Shown: positions 11,209-23,359 of the stretch, piece by piece
Layout: every line of letters starts with the position of its first letter
Numbering within the stretch: position 1 is the first letter of the stretch
Assembly: GCA_000499405.2 (NCBI GenBank)
Contig: HG738137.1
Location: forward strand, 4,960,001 to 5,024,000
Source: Onchocerca volvulus
Taxonomy: Eukaryota; Nematoda; Chromadorea; Rhabditida; Onchocercidae
Reading direction: 5' to 3'
Length of the DNA: 64,000 nt
Translations under genes and position numbers: made by a program
Notes under the pieces: model-generated
What the model was told of the DNA's origin: nothing
Seen by the model: the letters and a program-made list of their open reading frames with translations, nothing else
Databases searched by the model: none

Positions 11209-14153
11209 CAGAATTACCTTTTGTTTATCTCCGAGAAACTTTCAGTCGTTACAGCATAGCAATACTGACTGCGATTCTTATATTTCAAACTCCATATAAT
11301 TTAATATATATTTAGCTCTGTTACAAGCTAATTAATTTACTAATTTATTCATATGTAAATTTAGAAGCTAATTTCAATCAATAAGTCAGATTTTGAGGAA
11401 TCTTGTGGAAGCCTCCTAGATGTGAGTAGCATTCATTAAATTCTATAGAAAATACCTAAAAATGTAAAATACTGATAAGAAGGAATTCAGCCAATTTGAT
11501 TTGAATTCTGACTTTTATTTCACTTTCAGTCAGTTCAGTTTGATTCAGTTCATTGCAAACATTTAAATAGATGAATCTTAAGTAAGAAATTCAATCAATC
11601 TTTTGTCGGCATATCTTTTGTCGGAATTGCCCCTCTACAACCAGCCTATCTTCATCTTTGCTTCTTCTTCTGGCGAACAAAGATCAAAAATTAATGAGAA
11701 AAATCCTTTTTAAATTCCAGTTACAATCCACAAATATTTAGCTTATAGATGTTTTATCATTTGTGCTGCTAGCTTCAAGCATGGCCTTCTCCTCCTTCTC
11801 TTCGGTAGATTTGTGAGTTTAGGAAATGCTGAAATTGATTGCTACTTTTCACGAAACACTTATGACATTGAAACATCGATGTTGTCAGAAGCGGTCGAAC
11901 GGAGCGGTAGATTGTTGAGGTCATTTGCGTCACTACGAGAAAAATTGTCGACATTCATCTTGTGGAAATCAAGATAAACTTCTATCTAAATTCAAAATTG
12001 AAATTTGATAAGGCACTAAGTTTTTTTAATATTGTTCTTCGCTTATTGCTAAAGATTAAAAATTTCTAAAACTAAATGAAAAAAAGAAGTGTTGCTTGTT
12101 GCTAAACTACAGAATCCTGATTTTCGGAAAATATTCCAATAATTAAATTTTATAAATTGATTCCTTTTTATTTTTTTTTTGGAAATCAGGATAAATACAG
12201 GGCTAAAATGACTTATCGGGAGTTGGATTTAACAACATGTTCAGTTTTATTTATTCTTTGAATTCTTTGAAATATTCTAAATTATAGATGTAAAATGGAG
12301 TAACTGAGAAATGTTTTGTAAATGAAACCAAATTATAAAAGTATTCCGCTTCAATTCCTGAAAATGCGATTCACAGACGTATTTTCATGGCATTTGGCGA
12401 CAAAGAATGCAAATGGCACACGATTTTATTGAACTTTTGTAGATTACTAACCAACTGTCGGAAGAATACTATTGGATAAGATAAAAGACTTAATTAGTTC
12501 CAAATAGAATCTCTCTACTATAAGAATGTATTGTGTCCCATCCTCTTGTCACTCGTTCAGAGTTGTCAACTCTTCAAAGTTATGGCGCAGAATATTTCGC
12601 AGAATTTTCTTCTTCATGAAATTTACGGTGTAAACTATGAACTGATTCTGATACTTTAGAATCAATCTCTCAATGATTTTTCTTGATCCCTTTTATTTAT
12701 TACAACGAAATTCAGGAAATAAATGATTGCAAATATATTTTTTAGCGTTTCAGATTTGATCGGAGCAAGAACACAGTGTAATGATCCCCTGAATATATTA
12801 CAATGATAGTTAAAAATTCACTCTCATTCTCAGAGAAGTTAAAAAATTCTTCATATTCTTACAAATTGAATTACTTTTCATAGAAACATTATGTAATTCA
12901 ATGAGCAAAAAATTGGAAAGTTTACACATTTGAAGTTTTTAAATTTCTAAAAAATCCTTGCATAGGAAAAGTTTCTGGATGAGATTATTTGCCATGTAGA
13001 CCGAATCCTATATAAGCACTAATTTAATAAATGATGACGGCAGCATAAAGTTCGAAAAAATGAATTCCATCCTGAAAGATGAAGCTTGGAAATAAATTTT
13101 ATTCAACTTTCCAATTTAAACTTGGAAAGAAAACGAAAAAAAAAAGAAAACAAGAATGAAAGAATGATGAGCATTGGACGAATGGGTGGATGAATCAGTT
13201 TTTCATTGTCAGTAGGGGATTTACAAACGGTAGACGACTCTTCACTCTTCCAGAAAAGAAGGATTGAGGAAGGGAAAGGAAGGAGAAAGCCTGGCTCCAA
13301 CACTGGGCTTAACGACAATTGGGCACATGCCAGCGATTCCCATTGTGCTTCCTAAATGAAAATGGCATTTAATGAGGAAAATGAACATTGTCTATTAAAC
13401 ACAACCTATGTTTATTAAGAAATTTGGATCATTGCTGGCCGAAAATTTTTCTGGCTGGCCTAAATCATGTGTTGTTATCAGCCTAGTACCGTAAAGCTTC
13501 ATAGCTTCGTTATTTCATTCAGTCAACTCAATCAGATCTGCTCCAGAGAAATACTCCTTGTTATTTTAATCTTACTCTGTCAAACTAAACTTTCCTATGA
13601 AAATTATTCAATACCAAGTTTTGATCACAATATCGTTAAAATGACATGAAATAGTATTAAATAAATAGTAGCGTCATTCTAGTTTGCTCTCAATGATCGC
13701 TAAATTGATCTCCCAGTTGTTAAGAAATGAGTTCTTATTATGCGTTTATGATCGAATTAGTGAACAAATACCGTATACGGTCTGAGAAATGCATAAATTA
13801 CTGTTAATCATGTCTTCTTAGAGAAAGAAATCTTAATAGAGCAAAAACCGCAGAATAATTTTTACCAAACTTTTAGAAAAGAATCAGATAAAAACGTGAA
13901 GAACTTTTTTCCTTCCATATCAGATGTGTTTGACTTTCAAAATATTGATTAGTCTTCAAATTCATCTTATGTTGGCAAAGTTGGGGCCAAGTTCTAAACT
14001 TGACGTCCAGTTTATAAAAATGAACTCTAAAAATTGTCTGCTCAAACAAACTTTTAAAGAATAAAATTAACTGGAACAATGTTCAAAAATAACTAAGATA
14101 TCGTTTGCTCAATATTAATAAAAGTAACCTTTCGGCATCCAGAAATACGTATA

Positions 14154-14342
14154 TTGATTTATCCAGAAATATGCATAATGATTTATATTTTTCATACTAA
14201 ATCTGATCCATATGCATTTGCTGATAAATTAGTTCAAATTGTTTATTTACTTACACCTGTCACATTTTTACTAATAGCAATCATGTCTGCACAACATATT
14301 GCAAGAATATTTTTATTTAAAAATTTAATACTAAAACTATAA
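14154..14342 (+). pseudogene. Possible innexin TM1-like fragment
   Basis: The frame encodes ADKLVQIVYLLTPVTFLLIA followed by IMSAQHIAR. This resembles the start of nematode innexins, where an Asp-(Arg/Lys)-Leu...Tyr..Thr segment is followed by a hydrophobic helix and Ser-Ala-(Lys)-Gln. The expected next motif (IQCW region) is missing: the frame runs into ILKL and a stop, with no splice donor. If the likeness is real this is a decayed remnant. It could also be a chance hydrophobic frame. Confidence 0.2.
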
Positions 14343-15755
14343 CATTTTTAGTCTTCAAATTTCAAAACAATATTTTCAATCATTTTCATGATAATTTCCG
14401 TCAACAAAAATTTTCGAAAATTAAATAAGACATTATTAAAACTTTATAACAAGTAAGAAACTTCCGCAGGATTTCTCGTAGAAATTTCCTATTTATCTAA
14501 CTTACATATCAGTGTTTACTGATAAAATGAAAAACATAGATAAAATAGTACAGAGGTCAAAGAGAGAATGAAAGATGCAACTAATCGGGACTTCTACAGT
14601 ATCTATAATCTTTAGCATTAAAATAGAAATATCAACTGCTTCTAAGGAACAGCAGTGATATGATTTAAAATAAAATTTTGACATTTACATTAAGATAATT
14701 AGAATAAAGACGTTTCCCTCTGGAATTTCAAAAATTTTTTGAAAAATATGGCAGAAATAGAAATAGATGCAAAGGTATAGCAGGTGTTATTTGCACATAG
14801 AAAATTCAGTATTTTTGAAATTTTAAAAGATATATTTCTATCCGTTACAAATATTAACAACGTCTTCACATTGATTTTCGCTATAACTAACTGTTAGCAT
14901 AAATTAGTGTTGGACGTTTGGCTGCATGAAATGATAAACGAAATCCTAAAAAGTCCAAATTTGCGCATTGCAAATGAAAAATTAGAAAGCAAGGGAGAAG
15001 GAACGAAAGTTGAGAACGAACAGAACAAAACTTACGCATCGAAAGCTCTGTCGAACGCTTTTTGTGAATTTTAATCAGCTCAGTTTGAATTGGACTCATA
15101 TAATTGAGACGAAAAAAATGGATCAGAGACAAAGACTTTCCTACAGAAAAGTGCAACGCGCGAGAACGCTCTGGTAATCCAGGCAGTAGGTCTGGTTTGA
15201 AAAAATTTTTCAAATTCCATTACGAAAAATAAATGAATGGTAAGATTTTCAGTGCGTTAGATTGAGCAGCTGTTCCATTTGTTGGTGATTGTGGTGTTCT
15301 TTGTCGTGAATCCGAAATGAACGATAATTCGAGAAGAAAATAGCTAGCTATTTTTTCAGTTTTCTATCTTGACACCAAGACTAATTCACAACTTATTGTT
15401 AATCATCTGAAAGTAATGGTTTAGATTTCGATTCGATTGAGAAATCTTAATTAAGCGATAATTTTCCTTTTGAAATTTTAAATTTTTCAAAACCAATTAA
15501 TTCTTAGATCACCTAAATAATAAAAGTTGTTGTGAGATGAAGAAAACAGAAGGGATTGTTGTGACATGCAGAAAACCAAATAGTTTGAAAATTTATCATT
15601 CGAATTTTCGAAAATTCACTCAGCAATTTCGAATAACATGCCAACAAAAAACATACAAATAATATTTCCCACATGACTTGCTTTACACTACCAACATTAC
15701 TAGTAAAATTGTAACAATATGATAAAAAATATTTACAACAAAAAAGAATTACATC

Positions 15756-18700
15756 TCAAGATGAGGGAATTTGTAAAGCAAAAGATGAGCGCCTTTCAAG
15801 TGCATAATTTTTATATTTTTCCAAATCAATTTGTGATGGACTTTTAGGTCCTCGCCAAGCACATTCAACACTTTCAATGTAAATTTTCATGGAAGCTTTT
15901 GATATTGGCAGAAGATGAACCTGAAGTTTTCAAAAAAATGCTAGAAATTTTTTTTGTATAGCACAGAATTTCAACTTCAGAACTTGATGCAAAAAATAAA
16001 AAATCCATAAATTCATGTAATTAAATATACAAGAATACGAAGAGAGAGAAAAAATTAATAAATGAAAATACCAACCGAATATACATTATCTGATGTGAAA
16101 AATGATGTCGGTTGCAAACGGCTGTAATCAGGTATTGTTGATGCCGACAAGTCACTAAGTCGCTTGGGCTTTCCTAATGTGTGAAAATCCTGAAACAACT
16201 TTTATAAAATTAAAATCATAAAAATAATCTGCAGAAAGCAATTTTAAATTGTCACTGAAATTTAATTACACATAAGAAAATTTCTATAGTTGACATAAAA
16301 ATATCAATTGAAATCAGTAATAATGCGGGATCAGTAATAATTCAGCATGTTACTTTATTAAACATCATAAAACATTAAGAAAGCAAAGTACTTGTAAATT
16401 ATTCATCGGTCTCTAAAATAAGTTCAAATAAATGTTCAAAGATTCTAGGTGTACGATACTTTTTTCATTAAAATCACTTTTTATTACAAAAAATTACTTT
16501 ATGACTACTAGTGCAACCGTTGAATTCTGCGTATTTGATATATTTTGCCATGTTAGCATCACCAGGGCTTTTAACTTCAAAACCATATGCTTCTTTAGTT
16601 GTTAAAATACCCATACACATCACTCTACTATCTGAAAACAGGTGTTTTTAAAGATACACCTAACTAACTTGATTTCAATAGAAAATTAGAAATATTGAAA
16701 TAAATAAAGCTGACAAACTCGAATTTTTTTTATTCTGTGTCACCTCCCGGTTTGTTGAAGTCATTTGACGAAGTTTACCGATCTAGAAACAATTTTATCA
16801 TATTCATACAATTTGAAAAAAAATTCGTTCCTCTCGTTCTAACTTTCTTTTTCCTACACTTCATTTATATTGCAGAACAAATATACTGAACATACACAAA
16901 TACATATACTTATAAATACCTAAATACAAAAATTATATATACATATAATTTGTATATATTTTTGTTGTTAGAAGTGGGAAAAATGAAACGATACAGAATT
17001 TTGTAAATCCCAGATTGTTAATAAATATATATATGTATATAATTTCTTCTATAAAAAACAAAATAAGTGAAAATATTTTTACGAAGAATTCAACATATAA
17101 TCAATTTAAACAATACAAACAAAATGAAAAAATCCAACTGAAATTAAACATTATCTACCGAACTGAAACCGCACTCATAATGTGCTTCGGTATCTGATTT
17201 CAGCAGTGGCTCGTCTTCTTCGTCATCATCATCCGATAAGGCATTTTTTTCTTGCTTTATATTGCCTTTATCATTCGAATCTTGCTGAATAATACAAAAT
17301 TCTGATTGCTGGTCTAGAAAATTGTTCACTGACTGCAGTGAAAACAAGAGGAAGTAAAAGTAGAAAAAATGAAACGATACAGAATTTTGCAAATCCCGAA
17401 TTGTCAATAAAAATAAATAACATATCCTTGGAATTAAAAATCATCTGAAAATAAATTACCTTCCATAATTTAGCAAAACTATAACAATGTGCGATGCTTT
17501 GATTCACACCATCAACCATTACAGATTTCTGAAGATCTTTCTGTTCACGAATTAAATCGTCTAGTCTTGATAATTCCCACAGGCGATAGTATATATAATA
17601 TAATTCTTCAGCGGAAAACAACCAATGGTAGTGCGATATTGGTGATGCTTGAATTTAAAAAAATTTGGTGTATTATGTAAAATCAAATAATATAATATAA
17701 TAAGCGTACGAAGTTACGTAGTCAACTTTAGAAGGACTTAATACTATTTAGATAACTAAGTAGCATAAATGCATCGCAAAAAAAAAAAAACAAGTTTTGT
17801 AGACTACTTTACAGCAATGATAATTTATTGAAAAAACCACTATGATGACAATGCACAAAGCAATAACAATAACTTACCTACACTAACATTGGAAAGAACA
17901 CAGTCATCGGTATATTTCCAGTCATTCCATTCATTAGGATTTTCCCAGTAATCAGAATCAACAAACCATGCGCAATAATCTGCTTTCATCTTGAAATCAG
18001 CAGGAAAATGAAGATAATGATCAGTTCCCAAATCCCACAAATGATAGCTTATGTTACTTGGTCTAAAAATGAGATTAATATTTATAGTAACTAGGAGTGA
18101 AAAATCTAGTTATTATAACACCAATAAATATCTGAATAAACTGAAATACCTAAAACGTCATCATTTCTTCACAGTTTATTTATGTTTGCTAAAATTTCTG
18201 AACTATTTTATTAATGCAAACTATTATCAGCTGATGTTCTTAACCGAAAAAAGAGAAGAAGGAGGAGAAATGAGGAAAAAAAAATGAAAGGATGGAAACC
18301 ATTCAAGATGACTTTGTTTGCTACTATATTTTAATTTAGAAATTCATTTAAATAATAACCACATTGTTTTAAAAATCGCCCTTTAATGAGACTGACATGG
18401 AAAGCTCCACCACTGTCCTATGAATATGATCAATATTAATCATTATTCTGTGGACAAAATCTTCGTACCAACTATTGATTTTCGTATACTATTTTTTTTT
18501 TTTTTTAGATATTACTATTTATTACATGATTGATAAATAAGAAATGAATGGTCATTAAAAAGTGATAAATAAAAAACGGACGAATAACCTGAACACGCCT
18601 AAAAACAAATTGATTGCATTTTGTTTGTCATAGTCACCGAAAGTGTTACTATAATATCTCGACAAAGTTTGAATTACATCACGACTTCTTTCCTGCAATA

Positions 18701-21700
18701 AGAATCTGTAATCTAAATTATCGACTGACGTTTTTTCTATTCGATGAATTCTTAGTTATCGAATCTTTATTTATTCGCACTATACGGAAAATCTTATTCC
18801 CTTTGCATAAAACTTTGCCAATTACAACACAAAATTGATAAAAAATCACTATTTATGGATCACTCTTAAGATTATTTGTATCAGTATTAAAAGTATTTAT
18901 AAATACCACTATCACCAGTAACTTTAAATGGATGGGACAATTCCTAATTACAATTAGCGATTCCTGATTTTCAATTTATTTTCACAATACTTTCAGAATA
19001 TTAACATTACAAACACACCTGTATAACAGATATCTTTTTATAAGTTTTAATTGAATGTACCAATTGAGACCCAGCATACTGCAGTGCCAACGTATTGCCA
19101 TGCTGATCCATCAAATCTTCGTATATTCGACAAACTTCACTGGAGGAAGAAAGCAGAGGTTCTCCGACAAGTCCCATAGAATATAACTGAAGTCCAAGAG
19201 CCACCTTTCCTAAAATCCACAAATTTAATAAAAATTAATTGATATATGACCTGAAAAGTTATGAATTATAAACATAGAAAATCCAAATTTTGATGCGATT
19301 TATTTTTATTTTCTGATATTTTCAAACTACTAAAAAAAAGAAATCATGGAGGCACAAAAATTAACTAATAAGCCATTTGGTGTAAATAAGATTATTATAC
19401 ATCCAAATTTAATGAGTTGACAGATATGACTATTAGAACAAAAATAAGTCACACACTTGCTGGTGGACAGTGAAGGTTAACATAAAAAAACAAAAATCCC
19501 AAAAGTTAAGTTCGCTTTTTACCTGAAGAGGATTATACTGCGAAGGTAATCAGGGACTTTTATATTTTCATTAAGTTTCATTAAGGTTAAAATGTATACT
19601 TACCGACTCCGAATTGAGCAACATTTGTTCTATCCAGACAATCCACACAGTTTGTTCTGCAAACACCATGCTGGAGCAAAAATTTACCATCCGAATCCAG
19701 TAGTGGCTCAAAGTCATTCAGCAATGAAGACGGTCTCAGTTTGCGGCAATACAGTGGTGGAAATGACTACAATGTAACTTAGTCTTCCATTTCAAAAATT
19801 TAAATGAAATATAAAAGAGATAAAAGCTATCAGGTTGCCTGAAAGAAAGTAAATATCCTCTACATACAATAATTTTACTGTATGCTTCACTTATGTTTTA
19901 ACATTAAAATTATTCAAGAAAGATCCAATTCGTATTAAAATCCCTTCACACTTTTATTTTTTTTCATTTTTAAAATAAAAATTGATTTAAATTACTAGTG
20001 TGACTCTATGTTCTGATTAATTTTACAATCAACTCTGTATGAAATAATCTGTCATGTCGTTTTTATGAAAACTTTCATTGAAAGAATTTGCAGGTATCGC
20101 AAGTTAATGCTTGAATGCAGTACAAGTAGTATTTAAGGAAATATCGAATACTTATGTGTCTTCAACAATTATAAAAACATTATATTTGAAGAACAAGGAA
20201 AACTTCAAAGTTTTTAACGAAACCTGAAACCAGCCATGTCGAATAATACATCGTAAACCTATTTCTTCAAGTTTACTCAAGACATTTCCAGTTTTATGAC
20301 AACGAGCTACGTCGAAACTTAAATATGCAATTCGTTCCGTTTTTGGTAGAAACATATTCAAATATTTGACAGCCTAAAATTACTTAAAAAAACAATTTAA
20401 TTTTGCCGAATCGAAATTTATAAAAACAGAACTTCAAACTATAAAACCAAAATGAAAAAATAAAACCTTAAGGAATTGATCATGCAATACTGCTTCATGC
20501 TTTCTATTTTCACGTCTTTTCACCAAATTCATCACTATCAATGGATTACCGTATTTCTTTCGCAGTTCACTAGAGAAACAATATGAAACCAAAAAAAAAA
20601 AAAAAATCATGAAGTTCATTAAATTGTTTAATAATTTTACTGTAACAGTGATATGCACTTAATAATGCTGTTTAATATAGTGTTGTCCAGAACTGATTGA
20701 AACTTTCTACTGTTCTATTCTGATAACCTTCAAGTCATAATTTTATCCATCTTTGTGATTTTTTTTTTTGAATGTCCTTCATTGCTCATTAAAAAACCAA
20801 AACAATTTGAAGAAAATTGAAAGTGTTTGGCTTTCCCAAAGTCTTTTTTTTGTTTAAATTTAAAGTAGGAGGAGTTTCGTTGAAATATTTATGAAAAGGA
20901 ATTCCAAATTCATAGTTACTTTCTCTCACATTAAGCTTAAATATTTCCATAAACAGTAAATAGAACCGGAAATGAGCAGCAGCAGTTTGTGCGTGTGGCT
21001 CGTTAATGTCAATAGAAATGACTGGCTTGCCAACAACGCCACGAGTTGCTGGGTCTTGACTCCAGATAAGCGGTACCGATCCACGACGTTGCACAAAAGA
21101 ACTAAACTTTCCAGTTTTGAAATTAGGAGAAGAACGTGTGTCCCAAATGATTTGCTCCGTTTCAACATCATTTGCTACCTGCCCTACAATTTCAACTGTT
21201 AAAGTATTACCAATTCAAAAGCAATAATCTTTGAACATAATCTTAAGACTTAAATGATTATCTTCCCTCACGTTTATTTTTAATCTTCTGTTTGTGCTTT
21301 AAAAAACAAAGAAAAGGAAGAAACCTTTGAAATTAGCGCCTCTTTTTAGATATCTTGTACCAGCATATTCTACGGAACGGCGTCCAATTAGAGTTAATGA
21401 CAATCGAGAGCAAGGCAATTCGATTATTTGCTGACCTGAAGATTTACTTAATTTCAAGTTTTTAATGAAATCTATTTTTTAATAAAGAAAAATCAATCAT
21501 ATAAGTTTATCTAAAATCTGCAAATTCACAAATTTCTGGATGATTTATTCTCAATGGACTCCAAAAAGACCTTAAAAAAATCACTGAACATACCAATATA
21601 TCCATGAACTACTTCAATAAACCATTGTTCACTAACACCACTCTTACGTAATGGTTCCAAAAGATAGCTATTCCAAATAAATTTCGCATCAAGAAACAAT

Positions 21701-23359
21701 TGGGAAGTTTCATTCCTGTTAGCTTGTTTGTACTTGGGCCAGCAGGATATTTCCAAGGCATTTTCTTGCAGCGTTCGGCTCAAGTCGTATACATAAGAGA
21801 AATAAAAATCTGTTGACAAATCCACAGACTAAAAAAGAATAATTGTCTCTAAAACTTATACTATTGAAACTAACACTTGAACGTATTAGAGAGACCAAAA
21901 ACCTTTTTTGAAAATTTGGAACGGATTTATATTTGTATTTTACTATAATCTTAGCCTATATGGATAATGACATTCACAATTTTGTCAAAGCATGTTTGCA
22001 GCGGTTATTCATGAAGATCAGGGTAACTCAATAACTTTAAGTGATAAAATAGAAATTGATAACAAATTTGACTTGAAATAATTTCAAATAGCGCAATTCA
22101 TCGGGGTTATTTACTGGAATTCCCTGCACTGCTAAAGGAATAAGGATAACTTCTTCAATTTTATATATTTCGTGATAGCCTATCGTGGCAACAACTCGAG
22201 CCTTCGTTACGACCTAAAAAAATGACTTATTGAAGACAGCGATGATTTTAATTTTGAATGAATTGCTCTATTTAAATAATTAAAAACACTTTGAAAAATT
22301 TTCTTTCTTGAAACATTTCTTGCAAAAGAGATATAGCATTATATCGTTATTCGGGAAATTAGAAACTTGAAATGGACATCTAAATAGTGAAATAATAATG
22401 CTGTCTCACCAACAAATAATAGTCCTCAAGGAAGCGCACAGCGCCAAGTAATCCGAAAGCATCAGAGGCACGTTCGATCAAACCTTTACGTCGATCAACA
22501 TCACTTGACTGCTTCTCATTTTGAGTAACCACAACTGTAATTCTAATATTTTAATAAACAATTTCAACGACCTTGACTTTTGCTTAATGAAAAAAATTCA
22601 GTGATTTTGCGGACATATCCTAAAAGAGTGCGAAGTTTTTTGCGCTCTTGTTTTATGCGAATGAATCCTTTACTGCTGGCACACGTAAAAGATTCATTCC
22701 CATAAAACGAAATCAGTAAAAGTAAGCATAAATTATCATACCATCAGTTAAGCATTGATTTTGAAACTAATTATGACATCAAATACTTTAACAAATTTAT
22801 AGTGAAAAGTTGAAAAGAGGACAAATGTACTACTTCAAGAAATTCATAGATTAAAATTGCTTGCAAACTTTTTATAACCTGCAACTCCATTAAAGTGTAT
22901 CTGACGTTTATCTCATTTTGATCTACCTTGCTATAGTAGTAAGGATGGGTCTTCTAAATGAAAAATGATAAGAAATACTACCAGCTGTTTCATCATCCTT
23001 ACAAATCAATTAAAAACAGAGGAAGAAATGGAATTAAGCCAAGAATATTTGAAGATTGAGAAAAAACACCCAATACTAAAAGAAAATAACAAAATATTTT
23101 ATTATGTATAAGTAACTTTTGATGAACTTTGACGAATATTCGTACTGAAAAACTTACTGGAGCTTCCATCCGAAACAGTAGATAACAATTCCATGATGTC
23201 ACTTTTTGAATAATTTTGTCCCACTTCAGTTATGTTCAAAGTTTTTGTACCCAAACGGCCAATTTTCAGCAAGCGATAACGAGTTTTTGAAATATCAGAA
23301 CCAAAAATATAAAAGTTGACTGGTGTTTCAAAAACACTCACATGCCACAATCTTGACAT
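15756..23359 (-). CDS. fig-4: FIG4 polyphosphoinositide 5-phosphatase (SAC domain), 17 exons
   Basis: FIG4 removes the 5-phosphate of PI(3,5)P2 on late endosome/lysosome membranes in a complex with PIKfyve and VAC14. In transcript order the exons are 23158-23359, 22410-22534, 22073-22213, 21594-21828, 21325-21435, 20967-21183, 20467-20569, 20224-20373, 19604-19766, 19019-19209, 18589-18692, 17878-18062, 17460-17647, 17170-17332, 16498-16631, 16076-16189 and 15756-15920. All join in phase to 896 aa (human FIG4 is 907). The CX5R catalytic motif CVDCLDRTN is at about residues 468-476. Recognisable family segments include [27 protein letters not shown] and [16 protein letters not shown]. The last three exons match the conserved FIG4 C-terminus ([10 protein letters not shown] region), which is why the in-frame TAA at 17144 is not taken as the gene end. 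The least certain junction is the weak GTTTCA donor of exon 14. An acidic, Asp/Glu-rich segment lies in exon 14. Confidence 0.95.
16971..17027. repeat. Direct repeat copy 1 (FIG4 intron 14)
   Basis: Contains AATGAAACGATACAGAATTT and continues similarly for about 25 further bases. A second copy lies at 17358-17419, on the other side of FIG4 exon 14, with only a few differences. Confidence 0.85.
17358..17419. repeat. Direct repeat copy 2 (FIG4 intron 13)
   Basis: Second copy of the element at 16971-17027, in the same orientation about 390 bp away. Together the two copies bracket FIG4 exon 14 (17170-17332). No transposon terminal repeats or target-site duplication are obvious. Confidence 0.85.
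22650..22708. ncRNA. Long hairpin in FIG4 intron 1, microRNA-precursor-like
   Basis: The arms 22650-22673 and 22685-22708 are each 24 nt and pair at 22 positions, with single mismatches C58/C700 and C68/A90 (last digits of coordinates). The terminal loop is 11 nt (22674-22684). A second, smaller hairpin lies just outside: AAGAGTGC at 22625-22632 with GCGCTCTT at 22642-22649. The size and pairing suit an intronic microRNA precursor on either strand. No known microRNA seed is recognised, and a small inverted-repeat transposon remnant is the alternative. Confidence 0.45.

Larger units (their letters stand above)
4765..15755. other. 11 kb gene-poor stretch
   Basis: No gene can be supported with confidence. 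The first 250 bases are probably the 3' UTR of the secreted-protein gene. The longest open frames (7036-7371 on plus, 14887-15213 on minus, about 110 codons) are of a length expected by chance in 64 kb of DNA this AT-rich. Items listed separately are two hairpins at 8399-8466 and 8632-8690, a GTGACAT repeat at 9813-9834, a hydrophobic frame at 10141-10407, an (AT)9 tract, a 12-bp palindrome at 13770-13781, and an innexin-like fragment at 14154-14342. The last 250 bases presumably hold the 3' end of the FIG4 transcript. Confidence 0.5.

Noticed and set aside
14887..15213. 108-codon minus frame
   Set aside because: No motif, no paired splice sites and composition like translated intergenic DNA; about one such frame is expected by chance.
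16744..16782. 39-nt cassette-like exon (minus) with CTAG acceptor and GTGACA donor in FIG4
   Set aside because: It is open in phase 0 at both ends, but the next exon (16498-16631) needs one extra base, so including it breaks the frame.
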